Assembly (NCBI RefSeq): GCF_964340395.1
Contig: NC_135562.1
Span: forward strand, 20,404,626 to 20,468,625
Length of the DNA stretch: 64,000 nt
DNA from: Glandiceps talaboti
Lineage: Eukaryota > Hemichordata > Enteropneusta > Spengelidae
Direction: 5' to 3'
The position numbers were made by a program, and so were the translations under genes. Under the pieces are notes generated by a model that was not told where the DNA came from, did no database searches, and worked only from the letters and a program-made list of their open reading frames with translations. Below, piece by piece: positions 12,360 to 23,820 of the stretch (positions are counted from its first letter, which is position 1; every line of letters begins with the position of its first letter).

Positions 12360-13202
12360 TATATATATATATATTATATTATAATATATATTATATTATA
12401 TCAAAATATGTGTCTATCTTTTCTAAATTTGATTCTGTGATTATTTATATGCCTGAAAAGGCGAATTCGCACGTACAGAAAAAGATCGTCGGTAATAGAT
12501 CGTCGGGAACGAGCATATTTTGATGAGTGGATACGTTCATGTCGCCCCCCCCCCCCACACACACACATACACTCACTGTGAACACAAACCATACACTGCA
12601 TTGCATTGCATTGATAACTTACTTTATTTACATCATATAATGCATAACGAAAACGCGTTGAAAACTAGCAACGAAGAAAACCGGGCAAGAGGTCAAAGAA
12701 AGTAACAATTTTGTTTGGATATTTACATAAGAACAATACAATCTTGTACACTGCTAAAAATAGATGTCTCGGCGTTGAATCAGTTGAATCGGAGAAAGCT
12801 GGAAACGGTAAATCAGAGACGCGGCGTTACACAGTCTACTTTAATTTAATGGTTAACAAATTGAACCTGAAAATATACAGTTTTGAAATAATCCTGACGC
12901 ACTTGACTGATGGTTAAAAGTTAAATTGGTGTTGCTAGATTCAACGAGAGCAGGACGCTGACGGCTCGTTGCATGGGAGAACTTGTACCTTATCAGCCAT
13001 GGCCGGCCAGTGACGTTGAAGCCACTGATCGATCGTTGCTTTCGATCGCAAGGTCATCAGTGGATTGATTTGGACTACTGTAACCCAAACTATTGGACAG
13101 GATACCTGACATACCTTTACTCTGAGGAAGTGTTAACTCATTGGTATAAGAACGAACACTATCTTCATTTTTGTGAGTACTATTCATATGCTAGTTTAGG
13201 GG
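12360..13202. other. Unassigned stretch
   Basis: AT tract, a short C run and a CA tract near 12540-12570. Open frames on both strands around 12983-13288 lack recognisable domains or splice structure. Confidence 0.5.
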
Positions 13203-13236
13203 CCCATTTTACCACTGCCAGCCGTGGTAAAATGGG
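13203..13236. repeat. Perfect 13-bp hairpin
   Basis: CCCATTTTACCAC (13203-13215) and GTGGTAAAATGGG (13224-13236) are exact complements around an 8-base loop. A third TTTTACCAC follows at once. Confidence 0.8.
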
Positions 13237-14592
13237 ATTTTACCACAGTTATTATCCAATCAGAATGGCGCATAGTAGCATGATATAATATAATTATTGT
13301 TTTGTGGTTTCATGATTGAACGACATTAGCATAGACAGGTAGAATTTGATGTTTTGTATTTCATCAATCAAGTTTCAAGATTTGTGACTTTTATACACAA
13401 TTTACACATCAAAATTACATTTAACGATTACCATATTTCCATATCCACTCAAAAATTACTAACCATTGTTCGCCCTGTATAGGTATCGGGGATCAACTAA
13501 ATTGGTGCCATTAATACCGAAAAGCTGCCTTTGAACAAGATGTCGAATACTCTTCTATATACCTCACTGGAAAGACAATGAAAAATTATGATTTGTTAAA
13601 GTTTCATTAAGTCTAAGATGAACAGACAATTTGGAAACGTAACATAAAATAAGAATTCAATTCAGTGAATTTGAAAACGCCATTCAGAGTGAACCTGAGT
13701 CTACAATATATGGCTTCCTTCAAGTTCACACACACATTTACGTTTTAGTACGCGTTCTTCGACACGAACAACCGTAGTCGGCAAGTAAACTTTGGTTAAT
13801 GTTGCCATGGTGTACGATGTTTGTTTTCAAGTGAAATCTCAAGTATCGATTACATAAATCACGTTTCGCTCTGTGTGAACTGAATATATACTTATAGTTC
13901 TATTGCAATTGTTTACGTTCACGTTGCCTTGCTGAGAAATAAAGTGTAAAGCCAACCGGCAAATATTTATTCTCTCTGAAATTAAATTAACAACAACAAT
14001 AATAATATGCTGTACGATGTATATAAAACAAGCCATCGAAGATGACACAGCCCCCGCAGTGGATGTTTGAGACTTAATATGATTTAATAGCTGTAATGAC
14101 CGAGGAACAGTGTTTTAAGTTAAGGACAATGGTGGAGTCACAAGAACATTTTATTCATTGTGCAGTGTCAATTTTAGGGATGGTGTACAATAAAAAGTCA
14201 AAATTACACAGACTGATGGTGTGTCTTGTGAACATAGAGGGCATACTTTTATAGAGATATGAAGGTGGAAGAAGTTGAACACTGATAATACATAGTAATA
14301 CATGGCTAATTCAATGGCCTAGCACATGTTTACATCATAATATACAGAAGATGTGGATGTATAGGTTATGTTTGAATTGAGTAGCAGACAAACTGGTGAT
14401 GTGTGTCTAAGATTATGTTGTTTACATACAGAGGCAGATACATATGTATACATAAATGAATAAAGTTATTTACAAACCAAGACAGAAAGATACATACTTG
14501 CATACAAAGTTATACCACAAGGGAAAGACTAGTGTGATTCACAAATGTCTTGTTTATTTTTCTGTAAAATACTGTGAATGGCATACAACAGT
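13237..14592. other. Unassigned stretch
   Basis: AT-rich intergenic-type sequence with no supported gene. Confidence 0.5.
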
Positions 14593-15540
14593 AGTTTTGA
14601 AGATGCTAATAACACATGTTCATTTGCTGAATGACTATCTAGTTGCCTATCTTAACTATGTTACTATCTTTGCAATATTCATGTTCATGTAACTTTTGCT
14701 ATAGGCGCAGTCATGTTGGTAGATATATTTGCATATATTTTTTAACACTTTTGTTCACTTCTATATGAATTTGTGTTAGTATGTTTAACAGTAAATTTTT
14801 AAAGGTAACAATAACAATAAGTAAACAATAAATAGTTTTGAAGATGCTAACAACAGGTGTTCATTTGCTGAATGACTATCTAGTTGCCTATCTTAACTAT
14901 GTTACTATCTTTGCAATATACATGTTCATGTGGCTTTTGCTATAGGCGTGGTCATGTTGGTAGATATATTTGCATATATTTTTTAACACTTTTGTTCACT
15001 TCTATATGAATTTGTGTTAGTATGTTTAACAGTAAATTTTTAAAGGTAACAATAACAATAAGTAAACAATAAATAGTTTTGAAGATGCTAACAACAGGTG
15101 TTCATTTGCTGAATGACTATCTAGTTGCCTATCTTAACTATGTTACTATCTTTGCAATATACATGTTCATGTGGCTTTTGCTATAGGCGTGGTCATGTTG
15201 GTAGATATATTTGCATATATTTTTTAACACTTTTGTTCACTTCTATATGAATTTGTGTTAGTATGTTTAACAGTAAATTTTTAAAGGTAACAATAACAAT
15301 AAGTAAACAATAAATAGTTTTGAAGATGCTAACAACAGGTGTTCATTTGCTGAATGACTATCTAGTTGTCTATCTTAACTATGTTACTATCTTTGCAATA
15401 TACATGTTCATGTGGCTTTTGCTATAGGCGTGGTCATGTTGGTAGATATATTTGCATTTATTTTTTAACACTTTTATATGAATTCGTGTTAGTATGTTTA
15501 ACAGTAATTTTTAAAGGTAACAATAACAATAAGTAAACGA
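14593..15540. repeat. 241-bp tandem array, about 3.9 units
   Basis: Units begin at 14593, 14834, 15075 and 15316 with AGTTTTGAAGATGCTAA. The last three are nearly identical; the first is more diverged and the last is shortened by a small deletion. Each contains GGCGTGGTCATGTTGGTAGA, which resembles GGGCGTGGTCATGGTTGCCA at 16196. The array may therefore derive from the repeat family at 16180-16840. Confidence 0.92.
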
Positions 15541-15600
15541 TAAAAGGAAGAACGGTGTTCAGTTGTTTGGTTTTTTCTTCTTTCGTGGTAATAATAACAA
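15541..15600 (-). pseudogene. Degenerate duplicate of the OB-fold gene's last exon
   Basis: The minus strand here resembles the true terminal exon at 16868-16904 and its surroundings. The two read LPRKKKKPNN-stop here against SPPQKKKKSDK-stop there. The duplicate lies directly beside the 241-bp array and lacks a good acceptor in the matching phase, so I treat it as a remnant, not an alternative exon. Confidence 0.5.
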
Positions 15601-16179
15601 CATCTAAAAAATAGTTCCAATAGTCACTGTTGCACAACTGAATAAAGGTTAGCAAATAAAAAATGTAAAGTTTATGAATGTGGAAAACCTACTAAGAGAT
15701 GTAAAAAAATTGTCAATGAAAAAATACATATTACTTCTATCCTAGTACACACTTGCCAAACTATGTTACCAATTATTAGTAGACTTCTAAAAGTTAGTAT
15801 ATGCATTTGATAGCTTGAAGCTACTATACTTGTCAAAACATCATAAAGTGTTCTTTATAAGCTAGACAGCATGATTGGTCAATATTGTGGTCCAGCTTTA
15901 CAATTAATAAGAATAAGGTTAATCCATAACACAGGGGTGGAAGGGTTTGGAAAACACTGACAGGTTTTCCCTCATGATCTTCACTTAATTAAACCATAGT
16001 GTAGGGTCTATGACTAAACACAGGAAATATTATGTTAGACCCAGCTATACAATTTCATTAAGCTTAACTTGTTAAGTAGCCAATTAAAGATTTAATGATC
16101 TACAAGGGTATTACATTTCAGTTGAAGATGAAAAAAGGCATATTCCAAATAAATTTCAGCCTACATGTATATACTGTCA

Positions 16180-16845
16180 TTAGGTTGTTGCTAAGGGCGT
16201 GGTCATGGTTGCCAGGGCCAATTTCGTCAAACTTTTAGTAAAACTCTAGAATAACACTTTCAGAGACATCTAACCAAGTTTCAGATTCATAGAACAAGTA
16301 CTTTTTAAGATAACATTTTTTGACCAAAAATGAACATTTTTACACCTAATTTGCATATGTCATGGTATCATTGTATGATTAATATGTCATTGTTAATATA
16401 CATCCCTAGATGCATTCCCACTGAATTTCAGCCCTATCTGCTGAGCAGTTTTGAATTATACTTTTTTGACCAAAAAGACACATTTTTAGCCTTAATTTGA
16501 ATATTTCTGAAGAAATGAACATGTCATGAACAAATCCTGATAAGATCATGCCTAAGTATGTTCCCACCACATGTCAGGCACATTTACCCAGTCTAGTAGC
16601 TTTGGAGTTTATTTTTTTTATACCAAAAAACACATGTTTAGACCCAAAATCCACATGGCAAATGTGATCATTTCCATTTGAACAATTTCCCAACTAGACA
16701 CCACAAGTAATGTCCCCACCAAATAACAAGACAATTGGGCTGCCGGTTTTTGAGTTTAAGTCGTGCACACACACACACACACAGAAACAGACAGACACCA
16801 CTCGATCCCTATAGCACTACTGAACTTTCAGTTCCAGTTGTGCTA
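16180..16845. repeat. Interspersed repeat with (CA)n tail
   Basis: AT-rich repeat containing three loosely similar blocks around 'TTTTGACCAAAAA'. It ends in a CA run (about 16769-16785) and CAGACAGACACCACTCGATCC. A diverged relative of its right part lies at 21648-21750 (CCCAACTAGACACCA in both). Non-coding. Confidence 0.6.
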
Positions 16846-16867
16846 ACAATAAGAGGAGAAACTGTGT

Positions 16868-19800
16868 TCATTTGTCTGATTTCTTCTTCTTTTGTGGTGG
16901 TGATCTGAAAAAGAAGAAGATGAAAAGGTGAGTAGGAAATAACATGGTGTAAAGCATAGTTGAGTGTGTGTTGATTTAGTTAGGTGATTCTTTTTATTGT
17001 GGTTATGTTAGTTTGGTTGTTTTGAAAGCTGTGGGACTATATATTCAAATGTGGGAGAGGTCTGCCAGAGTGGTAGGCTGTGTATCAGTAGATGTTAAAT
17101 GCATTGTAATGAAAGTACATAGAACCAAGCTGTCAAGTCGTGTGATAAATTTGTATATAGGGAACTGTAGCCATATTATGTACATTTTCGATTTGTTGTT
17201 GAGTGTGTGAGACAAAATTGTTGTTTATCTTACAAAACGTGTGGTTTATCTATTAGTTAATGTAAAGTTGGGTTGTCTAATGAAGAGGCTGATACTCTAT
17301 TATGTGAAGGGAATAATAGTACTTACTTGGATATGATTATTTTGTTGCCAGATATTGTAGCAGTGAGTGTTTGTGGTAACTTGCTAGTGACAACTTGTTC
17401 CAGGTTGTCACACATATACACAGACCAATCTTCAGTGATGACTTCACTGCAATAGGATGACAGAGGTTTCAAGTTAATTATAAATATCTTTGGGTGACTT
17501 TATGTTGCAAGTTGTCATTGAAGGGTGTATTGGATGGAGGTTTATCTTGTCAAGGTTGAAACCGTATTGGATAAAGGTATCGGATGTTTGTGTTATGTGT
17601 GTGGTTGGAAGTGCTCTGTGAATAATACATTGATTTTTCTAACCTGTCTCTAAATGCTATTACAGTTATTGTCTTTGTTTCCTCCTCAGTGTTTACATCA
17701 CTAGTTTGTGGTTGTACCTGTACAAAACAATAAATCATAAATGTTCGACAATTTAATTAAGGATGTAGTTAATGACGCAAGTGTGATTGATATGTATTCA
17801 GTTATAATATAAAGCTAAACTTGTCTACATGTACATTTGTGTAATCAGGATATCTGTCTATTCAGGATATATATTTCAAAGCGAAAGTTATGGCAGTGTG
17901 TTTGTAGTTTATGAACTTGTAACTTTACTATTTTCTACATTTATTTTGCTCATTCATACTGTCATTCACAGAGTTAGCTAGTCATGTGATTGATAACGAA
18001 TATTGGGTACAGATAGGTATAGGGTAATATGAAGTTGTGCGCATACCTGAAATTTGGTTGAGCTGGTTGTATTCAACGACGTGTAGTTCTGCCAAACATT
18101 AACTTCTAGCCCTGTGACCAATATAGCATTGTTTGGTTGCAGTGTGATGGTGTCGGTTTGGTCACCCCATACTTTGATATCGATTGTTCTGTCGTACTCA
18201 TCATGTAAGGTTAATTTCCTTTTTTTATATGTTGGTGCTTCTTGTATATGTCCAACCTATGGTGGAAAAAAAAACATCATAAATGTAATATCTGTGTATT
18301 TGCTATTGTTGTGGGTTTTTTTCTTCACATTTTTAGAATTAATCCAGATAATGAATAAAATATTGAATTTGTAATCATAAATTTTGCCAAGATATTTGGT
18401 CTTCAAAAATGCGAAATTTCTCACTAATAACTATGATAAAATATGCGAAGGAAAAATAAAGAATGTTTTTAATGTTAGTATACATTAGTTGGCATGTGTG
18501 ATTTGATGTAATAAAACAATGTACTTGATATTATGATTTATCAATATTGAGAGAGTATTGCAAATGGTGAATTTTATGTAATGGAAAGTTACAATGGAAT
18601 ATTGGATTGGTTTAGAAAGTATGGCATTGCAGTAGTGTAATGGTGTTACCTGGAGAACAGTTCCTTGCGCAGACACTCTTCTTTTATCCGGACTTGTTTT
18701 CATGTCAGGTATGGTCAATACTGGTGGCAGTTGGTAATTGCTGATAACACCTTTATTTGCAGCAAATTTGGCAGCATTTGGATAGAGCTGTTGGTAAATG
18801 CAAAAGTTGTATAATGCTTTTGTTTCACTGTGCAGGAAATTAAACAAATACTATACATTCTGTGGGTGTCATGTTTGTAGTGAATTTTGTCTTTATCCGG
18901 TGCATTAACAGTGACTTTTAAGAGGAATGAGTGTCTGGGGCATATCAAGAAAGTTACGAAGGTTTGAATTTCATCTATTTTTGCCATAATGTAGCCATTT
19001 TCAACTGGAAATTAGCAAGAGTTTGTGACATGGGTACAAGATACAGGTATTTATGGTCAATGTTGTGGCATGTTCGTAATAAGCTCATGTTATTGTTCAA
19101 ATACGTAGCCTGCCATTAATGTCTGAGATTATTATTGAAATTGTGACCCAGGGTTAGAAATTCAAAATTTTACTTTTGGTGGTCCATTGCAGCAAATAAG
19201 TGGTTCACCTGTTAATATTTATCAGAATAAAGTAGTTGTCCAAAATGAATAACTAAATTTATTGGTCTCAAAAAAAAAAATAAAAAAAAAAATTGGTGGT
19301 CCATATGGACCACCAGTATTTCGAACCCTGTGACCCAAAGAAAGTTGTAATGTCGAAATGGATCTATCACTGTGGGTGATTTTTTTATGTCAAATACAGT
19401 TCGTTGACCTTTTAAATAAGACGTCTATAATTTCCAGGTCATTTCTTTTTTCGTTTTTTTTTTTAATTGGGCAAACATAGGCCATTTTGTACCTAAGTGA
19501 TCTATTGAATAAAGTATGACAGTTTACTAGTATTATTACGTTTAAAACTTGTTTGGTGTCCATTCACATGATTGAATGATAACCCAAACTATTACGGGAT
19601 GTCAAACTTCTGGGTTGACTGAGATATGTGTACAGAGCGTTTGCATGAGTACATGTTGTGCCGGCATGGTACATGTTGCATGGGGAAATCATGCATCGCT
19701 TCCTGTGATTGGTTACATTTCCGAAATACTTTACATTGGCGGTTGTAATTCGCCGATTGCCTTATGAATATTAATTGCCTAGTTTGACGGCATGTGATGA

Positions 19801-22800
19801 ACTGAACTGTATTGAATGAGGCCTATAATCATTTGTAAAGTACGTGATAATCGTTCTTTTTGGAGCGGAAACGAAACGAAATCAAGGAACGTTAGACGAT
19901 TTATTGGGCTTATAAACTCAAATAGTATGACATTTATTATTGGGAAGATATTAATATATATTTGGTAGAATTCAAACATTAGATATAGATAAAATTTGAA
20001 GTTTACGTCGCAAATTTGTCTGAATGATTACATTATTAGCGACAAGGATTGCACAGATTCACAGCGTAAACTTAACTTTGGCGAGTAATTTGTACGATAA
20101 TTTCTAATATGAACAAGTAACTTGATACATGTATTTGTGACATTGTGTATGTTCGTCCCGCGACTTTTAACGTCGCGTGAAGGTAACGCGATTCAAATGT
20201 TGCGTTGGGCTACGTACACGAAATGAAGTTGAAAGACAATTCACATATTGGTAAATTTAGAGGAAATGTAGGGAAGTTTATAAATATATTGAGAGAGGAA
20301 AACTCCCATTGTTGTTCGCAATATTTTGTTAATTCTTTGTCGGTCAAATATTTTATGATATATCATGCCTAAATGAGTCAGCTGTGTACACCATTCGATC
20401 TTTCAAGATTCTGCTGACAAAATGAACACATGACAATTTGTGGCCTCTATTAGGAAAATCCACATGTTGTGTAAAACAGCCGTCTTTTATGTGTAACTGT
20501 ATCTTTTAGAAAATGCCTGAGTTAATAACTTCAGATAAAGACAACGGTGTGCAGATGCCTGATGTGTACTGAGCGATCAAACACACGAACTTTTACCTAT
20601 GGTATGGGGCATACGTGTTGTACGTAAAAGTTACATAAAAAAAATGATAAATACTTTTGTCCTTTTTTTCTATAATTATTCCAAAGCTACAAAGTTTCAC
20701 ATCACTGAGAAATGAAATGTGTAAACTTCCCGGGCGGTTAAAGAAATTGGGGGCGGAAATCGCACCTACATTACGAATAGTGACGGGTGATTCGGTAAAT
20801 GGCATTAAAGTTTATATTACGATTGACAAATGAAAATTCGGTGTGTCTGTGTGTGTGTATGTATATATATATATATATATAGGAATTAGGAAGAAAGAAG
20901 ACATGTCAATAGTGTTTTTTTTTGTCTTTACCGTGTTTAAGATGATGCATTTGAGTGGATATTACGGCTAGTGATTTGGTCGAATGATAATAAAGGACCG
21001 GACAGAATTTACGGCAGGGGGGGGGGGGGGGGCTGGGGAGAAATTATCTCTGACTTGGTTTTTTTTCCTGGCCCCCCCATCCACTGTGACCAAAATTTCA
21101 CAGCTCCCCCTTTCAAAAGTATAAAAATTTCATGCCCCCCCCCAAAAAAAAGACAAAAAGTGCACAATATCCTGTCCCCTACAATAACTAAACAGAGTAC
21201 ACATTTTTTTGTTACTGTAGTAGACTGTCGACAGTCGCTCGCGCCTTTTTTCCCCCTACGTTTTATCTAAACTCCGATCCGGCGCAACACTAGTCTAATC
21301 ACAAACTGATATCGAGGGCCGAAGGCCCGAGTCACAGTGATCGAGGGCCGAAGGCCCGAGCGACTCGCTTGGGCCTTCGCAATTCGGCCCTCGAAATCAG
21401 TTTGCGATTATACTAGTGTTGCGCCGGACCGGAGTTTAGATAAAACGTAGGAAAAAAAGGCGCGAGCGACTGTCGACAGTCTGTTACTGTAGCACAACTG
21501 TAATATTTCTTTTGGTACTACTATTATGTTACTATTTCAGCCCAAACAACTTAGTAGTTGTAGAGGAAGTTTTTTAGAAAACAAAACAAAATAAAACATT
21601 TTGACCATACATGTAATCATACACATGTGGTATAATCTTGTTTATTTCCCAACTAGACACCATAAGTAGTCATCACTTAATACCAAGGCATTTGATGTGG
21701 TGGTTTTAACTGTCATTCGCTGATACATACACAGAAACACAGACACAGAGTAAACACACATTCACATGCGTGATTTGTGAAAAACTGTAGTGGGGACATT
21801 TGTGGGGAGTATCTAAGGACATCACATCACCTACATAGTGTATTCAAATATCTATTTATACTCATAACACAATAACTATCTAATGTCAGACATTTGTGAT
21901 GTCATGAAGTGCTAGCAAACTAAGGATTTTATGCACACTGAGGTCTGACAAATATAGCTTTCACTTTCCTACACCAAATGCATTACCAATACATATGTAA
22001 ATGTAAGACATTTGTGACTTCATGAAAGTGCAAAAAAATTCAGAATGTTGTGGAATACTTAGATGTAATCAATATGCTTTCAGTTCCAAAACCATACATA
22101 TTTAAACCTATAGTGTCAGGCATTTGTGACTTCATGAAACATTGGCTTGGTTTAGTGAAAGCCAAACAAAATGATGTTTCTCATATAAGTGACATAGCAA
22201 GAAGATTCCCACAGAATGAAGTTGTTGTTAGCGAACGACACAGGAAGACAAGGAGAAAGAAGGAAAATAAAAGAAAATTAAGAAGATGGAAAGAGAAAAG
22301 AACAATTAGTCAAGCAAAAAGACTGTTGTTAACTGTTTTTAGTGAGCAACTTGTGGATAAGGTTGTAGGAAAATACAGCCAGAAGGCAACTACCAAAGTT
22401 AGTGCAAAGTCACAGATGAAAAAACACTTAACACCACACAGACATCTAAATGCTTTACAATATTTAGTACAGATAGATGCATTTGATGATGCTGAGGAGG
22501 GAAATAGTTTAATTTCACTGGTTTTAGATAGAAAGAAAGACAAGTCTTGCCTCACATCTTCAGACTCTAGTGAGTCTGAGAGTGAAACTCAAGAATAGAG
22601 TCAAGGAAAGAAATAAAACACCTATCTAAATTAATCTGGCCAGACGTTTTTGTATTGACATTTTTCACCAAAAGGTCACTTTTTAATCACATAAATTACA
22701 GGTCCTATGCTAGTATATTACCATATATATATATGTATCCTTGATGGTAATTACACACTGAACCTGTTTCCACAGTGCTAAAATGTATGTATGTATGTAT

Positions 22801-23600
22801 GTATGTATGTATGTATGTATGTATACATATGTGTGTGTGTAAGTGTGTGTGTGAACAACTTGGAGTATATAAGAGTAATTCAGGGTGTATCAAATTAATC
22901 TTGAGTAGTGTTTTTATGCTTCACTAAATATGTACATACAAACGTACACACTTCCATTTTAATACATAAATGAAAGTGTAGACATTCAATATTAAAGGCG
23001 ATATCAAGTGCTATCTCATGCAATGCTAACTTTTCTAACATATTCATTTTTTTCAATGACAAAATATTTCGCGGCCCCCCTTTCAAACCATGAGAATTTT
23101 CATGGCCCCCCCTTCAAGCCTCCCATTTTTTTCATGCCCCCCCCCCCCAATTTCTCCCCAGGCCCCCCCTCTGCCGTAAATTCTGTCCGGTCCCTAAATG
23201 ATATTAATAATTGTTATTGACTTGTAGTATTTTGAGTGGATCGGCATCGCTTTAATGACATTGGGTTTGTATCTAATTTTAAAGGAAATGTTATACAACA
23301 TATGTATTTTTTAAAAGTATTATTGGAAGTTGGACTTACCTTGGAGTTGGGTGATGTCCTGAGAGATTCGTCGGCTGGCACGCTGATGTCCGTTAGGACG
23401 ACACAGCTGAAAATTGGCAGAGCTTTGGAGGATTGCGCTAGTCGTTCGGTGTTTATATACAGCGTCTTGACAGTATTGGGGTTGTCTTTTGTTATGACAG
23501 GAACGACATAGAAAGATTGGCCGAACTTTAGGTTGCGTTTTTCGACATCGTCGATTTTCATGATGTGTGCATGTTTTTCTGGCTTGGAGGGACATGCCAT
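16868..23600 (-). CDS. Six-exon gene for a 279-aa OB-fold-like protein
   Basis: The coding exons on the minus strand are 23340-23600, 18650-18787, 18047-18256, 17644-17717, 17327-17446 and 16868-16904. All junctions have GT/AG sites (GTAAGT donors in exons 1 and 5, CTTCTTCTTTTTCAG acceptor for exon 6). The phases (0,0,0,2,2) join without a stop, giving 280 codons including the stop. The protein starts MACPSKPEKHAHIMK. Its middle, across the exon 2/3 junction, reads RRVSAQGTVLQVGHIQEAP and then a KLTLHDEYDRTIDIKVWGD stretch. This beta-rich pattern resembles the RPA-type OB fold that binds single-stranded DNA. The tail PPQKKKKSDK looks like a nuclear signal. The exon 4 donor (GTTAGA) is the weakest site. 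Function as a nucleic-acid-binding protein is inference; expression is untested. Confidence 0.82.
19120..20993. other. Part of intron 1 of the OB-fold gene
   Basis: AT-rich intronic sequence with A-runs near 19270 and a short TA/GT tract near 20850-20880. No nested gene seen. Confidence 0.6.
21221..21482. mobile_element. MULE-like foldback MITE with 10-bp target duplication
   Basis: Long inverted repeats (about 90 bp each, tips AGACTGTCGACAGTCGC) surround a GC-rich core. In the core, CGAGGGCCGAAGGCCCGAG occurs twice as a tight hairpin. The element is flanked by exact direct repeats GTTACTGTAG at 21211-21220 and 21483-21492. Long TIRs plus a 9-11-bp duplication are typical of Mutator-like elements. 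It is nested in the family-2 ladder transposon, so it inserted later. Confidence 0.88.
22050..22598 (+). CDS. Lysine/arginine-rich hypothetical protein within a transposon
   Basis: The ORF has 182 codons from an ATG at 22050 and lies in the right half of the family-2 ladder transposon. The middle is highly basic (RHRKTRRKKENKRKLRRWKE, about residues 63-82). The end is acidic and serine-rich (SSDSSESESETQE). I recognise no catalytic domain and no DDE-type motif. It might be a DNA-binding remnant of the element's own protein or a captured fragment. It is the only sizeable ORF in the element. Confidence 0.4.
   Translation: MEYLDVINMLSVPKPYIFKPIVSGICDFMKHWLGLVKAKQNDVSHISDIARRFPQNEVVVSERHRKTRRKKENKRKLRRWKEKRTISQAKRLLLTVFSEQLVDKVVGKYSQKATTKVSAKSQMKKHLTPHRHLNALQYLVQIDAFDDAEEGNSLISLVLDRKKDKSCLTSSDSSESESETQE
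22784..22850. repeat. (ATGT)n and (GT)n microsatellite
   Basis: ATGT tetranucleotide run passing into GT dinucleotides. Confidence 0.9.
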
Positions 23601-23702
23601 GTTGACTAGATGGACCTTTGAAATTTCTGACCATATGCATTCGTTATTTCAACTACCCAATTCGCGTTGCGTGAAACTGCTACAAAGTAGTTTAGTCACA
23701 TC

Positions 23703-23812
23703 TAGCTGCAATAATTGTAGCGCTATTTTTGGTGTGTTTTCACAAATAAGTTTATTTTGTGAAATGTCGAAATACGAAAACACAAAAAATAGCGCTACAA
23801 TTGTTGCAGCTA
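23703..23812. mobile_element. hAT-like MITE with 8-bp target duplication
   Basis: 110-bp foldback element with ends TAGCTGCAATAATTGTAGCG and CGCTACAATTGTTGCAGCTA and about 40-bp arms. Exact 8-bp direct repeats GTCACATC flank it at 23695-23702 and 23813-23820. The 8-bp duplication and TAG-type tips fit the hAT superfamily. It lies 103 bp upstream of the OB-fold gene's start codon, in its presumed promoter or 5' UTR. Confidence 0.88.
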
Positions 23813-23820
23813 GTCACATC

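Larger units (their letters stand above)
20994..23195. mobile_element. G/C-ladder DNA transposon, family 2
   Basis: Termini AGGACCGGACAGAATTTACG (20994) and CGTAAATTCTGTCCGGTCCCT (ending 23195) are long inverted repeats that also share GGCAG and CTGGGGAGAAATT. Inside each end lie ladders of C runs separated by ~25-30 bp (about 21071-21145 and 23077-23168). Near-identical 11-bp flanks AATGATAATAA (20983-20993) and AATGATATTAA (23197-23207) may be a target duplication with one change. The element sits in intron 1 of the OB-fold gene and carries a nested MITE and one ORF. It shares the AGGGACCGG tip with the family-1 element at 3033-5070. Confidence 0.75.

Noticed and set aside
12983-13288. Plus-strand ORF of 101 codons
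   Set aside because: Runs through a perfect hairpin, has no splice signals or known domain, and an equal ORF lies on the other strand.
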